Below, in pieces: positions 43,113 through 54,026 of a stretch of DNA of 64,000 nt. The stretch is from positions 2,861,501 through 2,925,500 of the forward strand of contig CM057475.1 in the NCBI GenBank assembly GCA_030035585.1, in the 5' to 3' direction. The position numbers and the translations under genes are program-made. The stretch's first letter is position 1, and every line of letters begins with the position of its first letter. A model generated the notes under the pieces. That model had not been told where the DNA came from. It was given only the letters and a program-made list of their open reading frames with translations, and did not search any database. Source of the stretch: Dugong dugon. Its lineage: Eukaryota > Chordata > Mammalia > Sirenia > Dugongidae.

Positions 43113-44789
43113 CATCATTAACCAATGTAGCATTGAGGAAATCACTAGAGAAATAGCCCACTATTTAAAAATAAGATGAAAACTTTGGTTGGAACATAAA
43201 ATTAAAATCATTCTATGACAAATTTCTCTTTCAAATACCATGTCCACATGAATTACTGCTTCAGCAGTTCTGTTTTATCTTGAATTATATAAGAAACTGT
43301 TTTAATTAGTTTGCTTTACTTAAAAAAAAAAGAAGGGTTAATTATAGTAATCTGTCACTATGTTTGCCTCACAGGAGTAGTTTTCCAGAAGTTGTTCCAG
43401 GTTTAATAGCCCCACGCAGCTTCTCGGAAGCCACATGGAGGATCTTTAGGGCCTCTGTCCAGGGCCTTTGTTCTGGATCAGTGCACCTACCCTTTGTAAT
43501 TCATGACTTAGTTTCCAAACCTTTTGTTAACTCGCTCTGAAATTAGGAAAAAGCACTCTATCTTGCAATATCTCTATCAAGCCACCGACATGGTCCTCGA
43601 AATAGTGTTTTAAAATGGTCCGACGGAGCTGGCATTACTTTTGGATTAATAGTGAAGTAAGAGGAGCCCAGAGGATCATGGTGGATGGTGCCCTTTCTAG
43701 ATTCCCTAGACCGGGGTATGGCGTGATGGTCAGATACCTGGTGGGCAAATGTTTTTTCCTGGGCTATTGATATTTCAGTATGTCTGCTCTCCACGTTTTT
43801 ATACATTGGGCTGTTCTTTGAACACTTCCTGCATATTTTACCTCCGTGGAAACGTTTTCTTCCAGTCCACCAGTCTCAGTCTTGAGCTCTAGTTCCACCT
43901 CTTCCAAGAGCTTTTCTGGATCTCACCTCTCAACCTTCTGAGATGCTCATCATTTCTGTTCACTTCCCAGACTGCCTTGCATTTTTTTGTCTGCTTTCTC
44001 ATTGGACTGCCAGCTTTTATAAGGAAGGCAACATTCTTGTTCATCTCTGATAACTTCAGTCCGTAGTGTATGGAGCTTCACAGGTCCTTGAGCAAAAAGA
44101 AAGGGATGTCTGTGACTTTCTTCTCCATGTGGCTGACACTTGCTGTGTCCCAAATGTAAGTGGAGATTGGTCTGCAATCTGTGGAGTGATCTCCAGTCCT
44201 TGTAGAATTAAAAGTGAAGAGAGCCTTGTTAAGAGAAGAAGTGGAGAAGGACCAACTTCTAATTCTCTTTGCCAATGATCAGGGCGCTGCTTCTTTTGTG
44301 AATTGCTCAGATTTGCTAAAAGCAAAATTTCCCTAATTTTGGCCAGGTTAGAGCATTTCTGGGAAGTTGTTGTTGCCCACTGACTTGGCAAGGATACTGT
44401 TACAAAATAATTATCCAAGACTTTTTTTCTATCTAGCTTGACTTATTTAAAAAGCCCAGGATTACTTGATTTAAAAATAATAAATCAAGATCTTCTAGGC
44501 ACTACTAAAACTCTGAGAGCACACAATATGAACCTTAGGTGTCTGAGAACTGATCCGTGTAGCTTGACATGAGGCAGATAAGATGATTCTTTTGCCACTA
44601 GCTGATTATATGATAGAAATGTCAGAAAGGTATGAAATTGTTAGCAGCCAGGGTGAAGATTTCTACGAAGGAATCAAAGAACCAACTTTTATATGTCTGG
44701 TTCGTGACTGTTGGTGAGAACATGGAAGTGCTATTGAGGGAGACTGACCTTAAAAAAAAAAAAAAAGTAAAGTTGATTAGGCTACACCA
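43113..44789. other. Mostly unique; possible L2-like part at 43855-44060
   Basis: 'cagactgccttgcatttttttgtctgc' and 'ggaaggcaacattcttgttc' weakly resemble the L2 3' region. Elsewhere nothing is recognised. Minus ORF 44056-44418 (120 codons) has no known domain. Confidence 0.35.
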
Positions 44790-44993
44790 AAAGAAAATCA
44801 GTTGCTGTCGAGCCGATTCCAACCCATGGTAACCATAAGCGTGTCAAAGTAGAACTGTGATCCATAGGATTTTCAGTGGTTTTTCAGATAGATCACCAGG
44901 CCTGTCTTCTGAGATGCCTCTGGGTGCATTCGAACCGCCAGTCTTTCGGTTTGCAGCTGAATTTATTAACCATTTACACCACCCAGAGACTCC
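44790..44993 (-). mobile_element. AfroSINE, 'CACCCAGAGACTCC' head type (inverted)
   Basis: Tail 'gttgctgtcgagccgattcc', 'gattttcagtggtttttcag', 'gagatgcctctgggtgc', head 'tacaccacccagagactcc'. An A-run at 44754-44766 precedes it. Confidence 0.92.
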
Positions 44994-46170
44994 TAAATCC
45001 AAAGAGGCTCCAGTAAATTCCTTAAAGGCACCATCTTAAGTCTTTGGCCCTGCTCACCCTAACCCCTCAGTGCGGAGTGTGTCAAGCTCATCAGAGAAAA
45101 AGAGAGAGACACCACGGTGTGCGTCACACCCCCAACCCTCTTCTCTGTGCTCAGATGCCTGCTACAAAATTGAAGTGGTTGTGCACACTGGATAAGGAAA
45201 GATATCCTGACCACGTCTTTCTGTTTGAGACATCAAGAGATCACTTCCTTGAGTTGCACATGTTGCTTGTTTGACTGGATGAGAACTGGTTCACGTATGG
45301 TGTCTGGGTTTATCTTTCCTGGCTGAGACGGGCAGTGTAAGAGCACATGGTATTCTGGAGAGATTCTGAGTCTCATGCTTGCCAGCCCGTGAGGAGGACA
45401 ACCTGACCACCCTTTCTCCATTAGATTCTCAGAGGGCAGAGGTAAAGGGAGGGGCCGAGAACCATGAGGCTGGGGCTCGGCACAGGGCTGTGGCCTTCTG
45501 CAGAAGGAGAGGAGGGAAGATGGGGGGCACCATCAAGGAAAGCATCCCCTGTGTGACCCAGCCCATGTCCCAGCAGGCTCTTGACAGGCAGCTGGCTCCA
45601 TGCTGCCGAAACCATTGGCCCAGTCCCCATGCTTCTGTGTGTTCTTCCCTTCTTGTGGAGCAACTGCCTCACAGCAGATGTTTACACAAGCTTTAAGATA
45701 TTCTAAGACACTAATATGTAATTGCTCAACCCTTAATGTCCTTCTGTAGTAACACTTCGCACTTGTAGAGGATGCCGTGTTCATGCAGTACTTCCATTCC
45801 TGAGCCCAGGCAGAGAGGGAGGAGAAGCTGCTTTCCCCCAGCTCCAGTGGGAAGCAGCAGATGTTTCCATCAGAGCTGTGGTGAGCCAGGTACAACACGT
45901 ACTTACGGAAGAGTTGCCAGGATCCAACATTACGCTGGGTACTGTTCATTTTTTGGATGAGGGACAGAAAAATGGGAGACTTAAAAGCAAAAAGAAGGCA
46001 AGGAGTTGGGGGACTCTGGCCCTGCCTTGTTTCCCACCTCTGGGGGAGAGGGCACTGCTGCTCTGTGTTACAGCAGTGAGGCCCACTGCTCATGTGACCC
46101 ATGTGCCCTGAGGAAGGACCCACACCGCTCTGTCTCTCAGGCTGATTTTCCTTCCTTACAATGACCACAC
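44994..46170. other. GC-richer unique block with the window's longest non-LINE ORF
   Basis: Minus frame 46183-45533 stays open for 216 codons. The predicted protein is Ser/Cys-rich with no repeats, no signal peptide or membrane segment I trust and no family I recognise. No repeat explains the block. A chance ORF or an exon are both possible; without splice or conservation evidence I do not call a CDS. Confidence 0.35.
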
Positions 46171-46771
46171 TAAAAACAAACAAAAACTAAAAAACAACCC
46201 ATTGCCCTTGCGTGGATTCCAACTCCTGGCGACCCCATGTGGTACAGAGTAGAACTGCTCCATAGGGTTTGTCTTAGTCATCTAGTGCTGCTCCGACAGA
46301 AGTACCATAAGTGGATGGTTTTAACAAAGAGAAATTTATTCTCTTCACAGTCCAGCAAACTGCAAGTCCAAATACAGGGCATCAGCTCCAGGAAAATGCC
46401 TTCTCTCTCTGTCGGCTCTGGAGGAAGGGTCTTGGGATGCATCAGTCTTGCCCTTGGTCTGGGAGCATCTCAGCGCGGGAACCTCAGGTCCAAAGGACAC
46501 GCTCTGCTCCCAGCACTGCTTTCTTGGTGGTATGAAGTTCCCATGTGTCTCTCTTCGCTTCTCTCTTTTATATCTCAGAAGAGATTGGATTAAGACACTA
46601 TCTAAACCTCATCAGTATAACCTCATCACAGTGATAGAGTTTACAACACGTGAGGAAATCACATCAGATTACACAGTCATACAGCACTGAGAATCATGAC
46701 CCATCCAAGCTGACAGATGTTTTTGGGGGACACAATTCAGTCTATGACAGGGTTTTCTTGGCTATAATCTT
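46171..46771 (-). mobile_element. AfroSINE split by an LTR and cut by an L1 tail
   Basis: The left part (46171-46269) has the A-rich end, 'cattgcccttgcgtggattcc' and 'agagtagaactgctccatagggtt'. The right part (46755-46771, 'ttcttggctataatctt') continues the same SINE. The rest of the head is lost where the L1 begins. Confidence 0.85.
46265..46754 (-). mobile_element. MaLR-type solo LTR in AfroSINE, perfect 5-bp TSD
   Basis: LTR 46270-46749 begins TGTCTTAGTCATC and ends CAGTCTATGACA. GGGTT flanks both sides (46265-46269 and 46750-46754). It contains 'cttttatatctcagaagagattgg' (inverted TATA-like) and 'gttcccatgtgtctctc'. Same subfamily as 3553, 5817 and 52438. No internal region. Confidence 0.94.
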
Positions 46772-47325
46772 TTTTTTTTTAACATTTATTTATTTATTTG
46801 TGAAGGTGAAGGTTTACAGAAATAGTTGCTCATGAAATACTAGTACACATATTGTTTTAGGACATCGGTTAACAACCCCACAACATGTCAATCCTCTCCC
46901 TTTTTGACCTTTTTTTTTGGTGAAAATAAACATAGCCAAAGATATACCATTTCAAAAATTTCTACATGCACAGTTCAGTGACATCAACTACGCTTTTCCA
47001 ATTGTGCTGCTATTCTCACTTTAGATGAAGGTTTACAGAACAAAATAATTTCTCATTAAACAGTTAGTACACATGTTGCCCTATGACAATGGTTAACGAC
47101 CTCACAACAGATCAACACTATCCTTACTCAACCTTGGGTTCCCTATCACCAGCTTTCCTGTCTCCTTCTGCCTTCTGGCCCTTGTCCCTAGACTGCTGTG
47201 CCTCATTAGTCCCATTTGGTTTTATGGGGCCGTCCACTCCCCGCCTGAACGGTGAACCTCGGAAGTGACTTCACCACTGAGCTAAAAGGGTGTCTGGGGG
47301 CCATACTTTCGGGGTTTCTTTTGGT
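46772..47325 (-). mobile_element. L1 3' UTR with mosaic end (inverted)
   Basis: T-run, then 'gaaggtgaaggtttacagaaat', 'ttaacaaccccacaacatg', a second T-run (46909-46918), 'ggtgaaaataaacatagccaaag', 'catgcacagttcagtgacatc', and again 'gatgaaggtttacagaacaaaat', 'gttaacgacctcacaacag', then the ordinary 3' UTR to 'ctgggggccatactttcgg'. It has the same duplicated arrangement as 59761-60110. 5'-truncated at about 47325. Confidence 0.85.
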
Positions 47326-47334
47326 TTTGAAAAA

Positions 47335-47540
47335 TGTATTATTTGGTGCATATACAGTAATATATATAACATATAAAAGTGAACATCCGTGAACATGCTA
47401 CACAATTTGAGATGCTATTTTTGTGTTCTCTGATTCCATCCCTTGTCTTCCATCCGTAAAATCCTGAATTTTTTGTATATTTGAAAACATACAATTTTTT
47501 TTTATGTATGTATGTATCTCCAGACAATATGTCATTCAGA
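47335..47540 (-). mobile_element. Possible L1M 3' UTR fragment
   Basis: 'acatataaaagtgaacatccgtgaacatg' resembles inverted old L1 3' UTR. Weak. Confidence 0.3.
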
Positions 47541-47589
47541 TTCTGCAGATGCTGGCTTTGTTTGGAAGCTGTGTGTTACACTGGTCACA

Positions 47590-47822
47590 AGTGATAGCTT
47601 TGGAATCAAATTGATTGTGTGGGGATCTCACATGAAACATTTACTATCTTTGTAACCTTGAGCCCATCACTTACCCTCTCTGAACATCAGTGTCCTCATC
47701 TCTTAATGGGGATAACCCTATCCACCTCATTGGATTGCTTCAAGGATGTAATAGAACAAGAAACGTTAAGGACCTCGTACATTACTGATGTGTGATCGAT
47801 GCTCAACAAATGTTAATTCTGC
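47590..47822 (+). mobile_element. MIR SINE
   Basis: 'ctatctttgtaaccttgagcccatcacttaccctctctgaac', 'ctcatctcttaatggggataa', 'ggattgcttcaaggatgtaatag' and 'gctcaacaaatgttaattc' follow a plus-strand MIR. Confidence 0.9.
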
Positions 47823-48784
47823 TCCCTTCTGAGGAGAGAAGACACCTACTTCAAGCCACCGGGCCTTAAAACAACAGAAAAAGAGAAACCTGTTGAATAA
47901 GCAAGAGCCTCAGAATTCATTTTCCACCCCTAATCTGTCAACTGAGAAAAGAAAAACGAGCTGGGCAATGGACAGTGGATGCCATTACCAGTTCATTAAT
48001 TAGTTCCTTGCTGGGCTGTGGCAGGAAATCGTCCATCATCCCCAGAGTGAGTGTAGAACTGTAGAGGCTTCTGACTGTCTGCCCTCATTCTGCGCCAGAG
48101 ATTTCCTCCCACAGGGCCTTATCAAGAAAAGTGACAGGGATGCTGGACTTCCATGCGATCTGCTGAGTGCCAGAGCACTGAACTTGGACAAGGCCAGGCC
48201 AGAGGCTTCCAGGGCTGGAGAGAGCCAGGCCAAAAACCCCAGGAGATAAATAAGACCTCTGGAAAAAGATGAGAAGATGAATACACTGTTTGCTTTGAGC
48301 ATGTACATGATGTTCCAGAAAAATTCACTTAGGCTGCCAAAGTCAGCCTTTTGAAATTCATGCAGAATCTCACCAGGACTTCCATAAGCAGGCTTTATGC
48401 TCAGTGTTTACATAAGATATTTAACAGCAAACTGGGGAAGCAGGATTATTGAACTCAGTGCAGAGATGAGGAATCTGAAGACCAGGAAGCAAAAATGATT
48501 GTCCAAATTCAAACATCTAGTAATGGGCTGATTTGGATTCCATACCAATGTTTGTCTGTTTCTGAAGCTCAGGCATGCTCTATGACACCATCCTGTGTCC
48601 CTCAGCCCAGTGACAGGTCACCACAAACAGGTGGCCACTGGTTGATAGTGTCTTCATCACTGATTGTGCAACCACGGGCCACTTAGTGCTGAATAGACTC
48701 TGCATCTTTGGTCTTTTTGCTTTTCTCTCTCCTTTAGAAGCTCATTCTCTCTGGTTACAACCATTTCAGACTGCTTTAAGTTGA
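47823..48784. other. Mostly unique; MIR-like trace at 48420-48570
   Basis: 'gcagagatgaggaatctgaagaccaggaag' looks like an inverted MIR core. The rest is unrecognised, with no supported gene. Confidence 0.4.
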
Positions 48785-49376
48785 CAACTTGAAGACTTAC
48801 TGAAGAAGTTCGAAGACTACAGCCGTCAGTATTGATTATACCTGAATGTGAAGACAACTGGACCAATATACAACATCATGATAAATGGAGAAGAAATTGA
48901 AGTTGTCAGTGATTTCCTGCTACTTGGTTCAACAATCAACATCCATGGAAGCAGCAGTCAAGAAATCAAATGATGCATTGCATTGGGCAAATCTGCTGCA
49001 AAAGGCCTCTTTAAAGTTTTAAAAGCAAAGATGTCACTTTGATGATTATGGTGTGCCTGACCAAAGCCATGGTTTTTTTTTTTTTTTAAATCACCTCATA
49101 TGCATGTGAAAGTTGGATAATGAGAAGGGAAGGAAGAAGAATTGATGCACTTGAACTGTGGTGTTGGCAAAGGATACTGGATATACTGTGGATTGCCAAA
49201 AAAATGGAACAAGTCTTCAAAGAAGTACAACCAGAATGTTTCTTAGAAACAAGGATGGCAAGCCACACATCAATGATCATGAAGATGTCACAGTACCAGG
49301 CAACGTTTTGTTCTGCTACATATAAGGTTACCCTGAGTCGAAGCCTACTCAGTGACAACTAACAACAATAACAACA
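48785..49376 (+). mobile_element. RTE LINE 3' fragment
   Basis: Reads from 'cacttgaagactt'-like text through 'ctggaccaatatacaacatcatg', 'catccatggaagcagcagtcaag', 'aatctgctgcaaaaggcctc', to 'aagtacaaccagaatgtttc' and tail 'gttaccctgagtcgaagcc...caactaacaacaataacaacaa'. A T-run (49074-49087) interrupts it. About 50 bases of the C-terminal coding region near 49270 are deleted. Confidence 0.88.
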
Positions 49377-50009
49377 AGGTTTATGGGAAACGTCATGTTT
49401 ATTGTTAGAAAGGAGAGGAAAGTCAACATTTTCCCACACTCCAAGAAGACAGAGAGACAGTCTCAACTCAATTCATCAAGGCAGAAGTCTTTAGGGAAAA
49501 GGACATGGCTGAGAGTTCTGAAAGGAGAGGGAGAAGGAATATTAAAAGAAGGTGTCTGTATTAAATCCCCCATCTAAGTTGACAAGCCATAAGATGTCAA
49601 TAAAATGAGCAGAAAACATGGCTTTGAGCCCTCAAGACTTGCCTGGAAGTAAAGGAGACCCACAACCTGTAACTGGGTAGTTGATGTTTGGGTTTTGTCC
49701 TGATGAGGGCAGACCATTCAAACTGCAGCATTTGCAGGATGTGGTGGTGGTGGTTGTGGAGGAGGGTGGTGTGGTGACTGAGGCTACAGTTGAGATGTCA
49801 CAGTAGTGGGTCTCCCTGCTAGACCTAAGTTGGAGGGAGGGACTGTTGGTTTTGCCGGTTCATTGTGCTTGGGGTGAGGACTCATCAACAATAATTAGGA
49901 AATACCTTGCTCTCTGATAGAAGAAAGAATTTATTCTTCTTTCCTAGTAAGACAAATGTCATACCCAGTACATTTCTATCAACCTTCCAGTGCATGAATT
50001 TGGCAGCTA
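49377..50009. other. Unique sequence, nothing recognised
   Basis: Includes a short GGT-rich run (49740-49775). No gene supported. Confidence 0.4.
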
Positions 50010-50545
50010 TTGATAACCATTACCAGATTTATTATTTTATTGTTGTTGTTGTTAGGTGCCGTTGAGTCGGTTCCAACTTATAGCAACCCTATGTACAACA
50101 GAGGTTTTATTTGGGGTTGCAAAATGGTAATATCTAACACAGTGATTCTTTCTACATTTATTAGTTGGAATTGTTCTATAAATAAGAACTTTTGGTCATC
50201 AACTGATTGGTTTCCCTGAAAGATAGTTTGTACAGGAACGTCCAGATAAATGCTTTATTCTTTCCCTTTATTTACTAGTTTTCAGAATAACGATGTGGTG
50301 TTCCAGCAATTTCCAAAGGTGACCAATGTGGTCTTTCTTGCTATCGTTATGGACTCATGGATTATATAACTTATTTGCTATATTTAAATTCATTGCAATC
50401 ATTCTTCTTTTTGATGCTTGAGCTGTCCCATCCTTGGCCAGTTAGAATCCTTTCAAACTGGCCCCTGAGTCCTTTTGACATCACTCTTTGCATGATCCTT
50501 TGCATATCCATTGCTGTAAAAATTTCTGTGGTCTGTTCACCAGTT
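50010..50545 (-). mobile_element. L1M 3' UTR-like sequence carrying an RTE tail
   Basis: 'acatttattagttggaattgttctataaataag', 'tatggactcatggattatataac', 'tttttgatgcttgagctgtcccatccttggcc' and 'cctgagtccttttgacatc' are typical of an old L1M 3' UTR region. Orientation tentative. Confidence 0.45.
50042..50107 (-). mobile_element. RTE 3' end only, ~66 bases
   Basis: 'gttgttgttgttaggtgccgttgagtcggttccaac' and 'gcaaccctatgtacaacag' match the last bases of the RTE LINE. It is extremely 5'-truncated, inside the L1M-like sequence, with short TTTTATT on both sides as a possible duplication. Confidence 0.75.
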
Positions 50546-50559
50546 AGAGAGTAGAATGC

Positions 50560-51345
50560 AAAGCGGAATAACTAGGCAGCTCAGCAGAGTTCTATATTAT
50601 AAGTTGGGGAAACAAAAAGATGAATAAATTAAATCAGAGTTTACCGCAAGTAATAGGTAAGGGTGGGGTCCCTGGAAGTTCCACAGAAGAAATGACATTT
50701 CATCTGGGCTCTGAATGTAGGTAAGTAGATACAGAGTTTGGGGGAAGGACATTCCTGAGTGAGGCGGCATCTTTCGCAAAGGCATGCGGTATGCTCAGGA
50801 AATGGTAGCTGAAAGACCATGTGATACCTGGCTGCAGAGATCATGGATAAAGGTGGTGGAAGATGAAAATACAGGCCAGGGAGAGGCTTGAACAACATCT
50901 CTGGATATCAGGTTTTGAAGACTTTGGGGGATATATGTGGGCTCATGACAGGATTAAATTGTGCTGTGGGATGGTCAGTAGCGGTGGTTGAAGGGTGTAT
51001 TGGAGATGTAAGTGGATGGACTTAGGAAAACCATTTGGGAGCTAATCCACACCAATGGCAAAAGAGTTGGAAGAAGATAGATGGATATATGGGAATGCAG
51101 AGGTGGAATCACGTGATTTAGCAATTAACTAGCAGAAGAGGTTAAACAGAGAAAGAAGCTTGGTTTCTGGCCTGTGGAACTGGGAGAGTGTGAAGTCACT
51201 ACAGAGGGTCTGTAACATGGAGGTAGAGAGTAGGTTTGGAGAAGGGATGTGGTGAGCTCAGATTTGGACAGGTTGAGTTTGATCTGTTTGTAGAACTGGC
51301 AAGACAATGTCTAAAATGGCAGCCTGGTCATTAGAGTTGAAAGCA
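50560..51345 (+). mobile_element. Second copy of the unassigned old repeat
   Basis: 'gaaatgacatttcatctgggctctg', 'aaggacattcctgagtgaggcgg', 'cgcaaaggcatgcggtatgctcaggaaatgg' and 'cagatttggacaggttgagtttg' parallel the repeat spread over 6.6-14 kb. Not named. Confidence 0.45.
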
Positions 51346-51599
51346 AACAAACCATAGCCTGAAGGAACAAAACAGAACATAGTTCAAAGAGAAAGGAAAC
51401 AAAAATTAGGAGGCATAAAACCAAGTGGCAGGCTAAGACTAAGCACAAATGTTTGACAATAAATGTAAATAAAGCAAATTTCTGCAGAGATTTCTTGGTC
51501 TACATGGTGGAGATAAGCCATGCTTCCCATCTACCCATTAAAAACACCCCTGAGCATAAACACAATCCCAGGGAACCTAAGATGAGGAAGCCTAGGTCT
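51346..51599. other. No recognisable feature
   Basis: A-rich, no repeat or coding signal identified. Confidence 0.4.
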
Positions 51600-52036
51600 G
51601 TGTCTGTTATGGATTAAATTGTAGTCTCCCCAAATAAGTGCTGGAATCCTAATACTTATGCCTGTGGATGTAATCCTGTTTGGGAATAGAGTTTTCTTTG
51701 TTATGCTGATGAGGCCATATCAGTGTAGAGTGTGTCTTAAACCTAAGCACTTTTGAGATATAAAAATGGCAGATTAGCCACAGAAGCAAAAGCAAGCACA
51801 AATGGGGGAAAGATAGATACCATGTGGAGACTGCCAAAGAAAAAGGAATGCCGGGGCTAGAAAAGCTGAGACAAGGATTTTCCCCCAGAGTGGACAGAGA
51901 GAGAGAGCCTTCCCTAGAGCCAGTGCCCTGAATTCAGACTTCTAGCCTTCTAAACTGTGAGAAAATAAATTTCTGTTCATTAAGCCACCTACTTGTGGTG
52001 TTTCTGTTACAGCAGCACTAAGAAACTAAGAGTGTC
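51600..52036 (+). mobile_element. MaLR-type solo LTR, second subfamily, perfect 5-bp TSD
   Basis: LTR 51605-52031 starts TGTTATGGATTAAATTG and ends AACTAAGA (the final CA is missing). GTGTC flanks both sides (51600-51604 and 52032-52036). 'gagatataaaaatggcag' is TATA-like; 'gtgagaaaataaatttc' lies near the 3' end. Confidence 0.92.
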
Positions 52037-52400
52037 GTAGAGAGAGATGGACTGAGAAATACATCCCTGAAATATGTGGGATCTTTCTTGTGAACCAAGG
52101 CATTCAAGTCAGTCACAAAGAAGAAGGACAATTAGTTACTTCCCCCCCTGGCTGCCCTGTACCCTGGGACAGTGGGGCTACCCTGGTCAAAGAATCCAGC
52201 TGCTGTCCCCAAACCTCACAGTCATATAATCGGCACATAGGAGAGCCATGCATCACCGCTGCCCTGCGCACTCTGCCACCCACACTTGCTGCCTTTGTTA
52301 ATCCATTCGAAGACACCACAGCCAGCAGGTGGCACAGTGGGACAGAGGGCACTGTGAGGAGCACACTGTATGTCAGATTGTGGAGCCACTTTCGAAAGGG
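52037..52400. other. No recognisable feature
   Basis: GC-richer unique sequence with overlapping ORFs of 83-104 codons on both strands, none recognisable. Confidence 0.4.
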
Positions 52401-52437
52401 TTAAGTGATAATCAAAATTGAATTCTGGATGTGCCAG
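52401..52437 (+). mobile_element. MIR SINE, left part
   Basis: 'attgaattctggatgtgccag' is the MIR segment just before its 'agctgtgtgacc' core, which resumes at 53146 on the far side of the LTR. Confidence 0.6.
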
Positions 52438-53146
52438 TGTTATGGATTGAGTTGTGTCCCCCAAAAATGTATGTCAACTTGGCTAGGCCATGATTCCCAG
52501 TATTGTGTGGTTATCCACCATTTTGTCATCTGACGTGATTTTCCTATGTGTTGTAAATCCTAATCTCTGCCTGTGGTGGCACAGTGGCTAAGAGCTACGG
52601 CTGCTAACCAAAAGGTTGGCAGTTCGAATCCACCAGCCGCTCCTTGGACACCCTATTGGGCAGTTCTGTTCTGTCCTATAGGGTTGCTATGTGTCGGAAT
52701 CCACTTTATGGCAATGGGTTTTGGCCTGTGGTTAATGAGGCAGGATTAGGTTATGTTAAAGAGGATTACTCAGGTCACAGTCGTGATTCAAAGTAAGGGG
52801 AGTTTCCCTGGGATGTAGCGTGCATCACCTTTTATCTTACAAGAAATAAAAGGAGAGAGAAGCCAGCAGAGAGACAGGGACCTCCTACCACCAAGAAACA
52901 GAGCTGGGAGCAGAACACGTCCTTTGGACCCTGGGTACCTGCTCTGAGAAGCTCCTAGACCAGGAGAAGATTGATGACAAGGACTTTCCCCCAGAACCGA
53001 CAGAGAGAGAAAGGCTTCCCCTGGAGCTGGCACCCTGAATTCCAACTTCTGGCCTCCTAGACTGTGAGAGAATAAATTTCTGTTTGTTAAAGCCATCCAC
53101 TTGCGGTACTTCTGACATAACAGCCCTAGATAACTAAGACAACCAG
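52433..53146 (+). mobile_element. MaLR-type solo LTR inserted in a MIR
   Basis: LTR 52438-53141 starts TGTTATGGATTGAGTTGTGT and ends AACTAAGACA. Flanks are GCCAG (52433-52437) and ACCAG (53142-53146), one mismatch. An AfroSINE at 52577-52723 interrupts it. It keeps 'catgattcccagtattgtgtgg' and 'gagagaataaatttctg'. Confidence 0.92.
52569..52731 (+). mobile_element. AfroSINE in LTR, 8-bp TSD
   Basis: Body 52577-52723, starting TGGCACAGTGGCTAAGAGC (a few head bases lost), B-box 'gcagttcgaatccacc', tail 'gctatgtgtcggaatccac' and 'ggcaatgggttttg'. GCCTGTGG is perfect at 52569-52576 and 52724-52731. Confidence 0.93.
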
Positions 53147-53335
53147 TTACAAGCTGTGTGACCTCTGCTACGTCACTCAGCCCCTCTGAGCTCAGTTTTC
53201 TCATGTATAAAATGGGGACAATAATAATAGCACTTATCTGTAGGGTTGTCATGAAGATGAAATGGAATAATGCAGAAGTCCTGAGTACAATGCTTTACAT
53301 GGAGTGAGCACTCGATGACTGGTAGCACGCTTATT
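53142..53335 (+). mobile_element. MIR SINE, right part
   Basis: 'gttacaagctgtgtgacctctgc', 'ctcagttttctcatgtataaaatggggacaataataatag', 'gtagggttgtcatgaagatg' and 'agtgagcactcgatg' are a well-kept plus MIR continuing from 52437. Confidence 0.92.
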
Positions 53336-53423
53336 TTTATTTGTAAAAAGAAAAAATGAGAGGAGAAATGTGCGAGTGGTGCATGCTGGGATGGGTAGAT
53401 TTTTATGTTTGGACTCAAACATA

Positions 53424-53532
53424 CCGGCAATCGTGGAGATGGCACAGGACTGGGTGACAGTTTGTTCTGTTACACATGACATTGCCACAGGTCAGAGTCA
53501 ACTCAACAGCAACTCACAACAACAACAGCAAA
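53424..53532 (+). mobile_element. RTE or tRNA-Gly-SINE 3' end fragment
   Basis: 'ggagatggcacaggactgggtgacagtttgttctgttacac' and 'ccacaggtcagagtcaactcaacagcaac' form the RTE-type tail, then (ACA)-rich terminus. Which parent it came from cannot be told. Confidence 0.8.
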
Positions 53533-54026
53533 CCTAAAAAGGTTCGAAGACTGCATCTGACTCTTCAGTCATCGAATGTGGCCTTCCACCAGGGACATCA
53601 TCTCTTTTCTAGGCTGTGTGGTCCAGCTGTACCTAAGTGACGACTCTGAAATGAGAATTGGGCTAAAATGATCTATTCATCAGCTCTTCAGACAGTCCTC
53701 AGGGATAAAGGGGCCAACCTCCCCAAGGGGAGGCTGGGGTAGGCGACCCAGGACAATTCATATCCTGTGTCTCTTGGCAGATCCAAGGCCTGGATCAGAT
53801 TTCTAAAATCATCTCTACAGGAAAGAGTAGAATGCTTTAGAAGACATCTGCTTGGTGTCCTCAAAAAGGAGGCGAGATGATTTGGCACCTATGAGACAGG
53901 AACATAAGGCTTCATGAAGAACACAGGGGTTATGGAGACAGCCTGTGGGGGGAGGGCTAATCCAAATACCAAGTGTCCCAGATGACACAGTCAGGTTTTA
54001 TTCTGCCATGCTTATATTTAGCTTGG
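53533..54026. other. Unique sequence, nothing recognised
   Basis: No repeat or coding signal identified. Confidence 0.4.
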
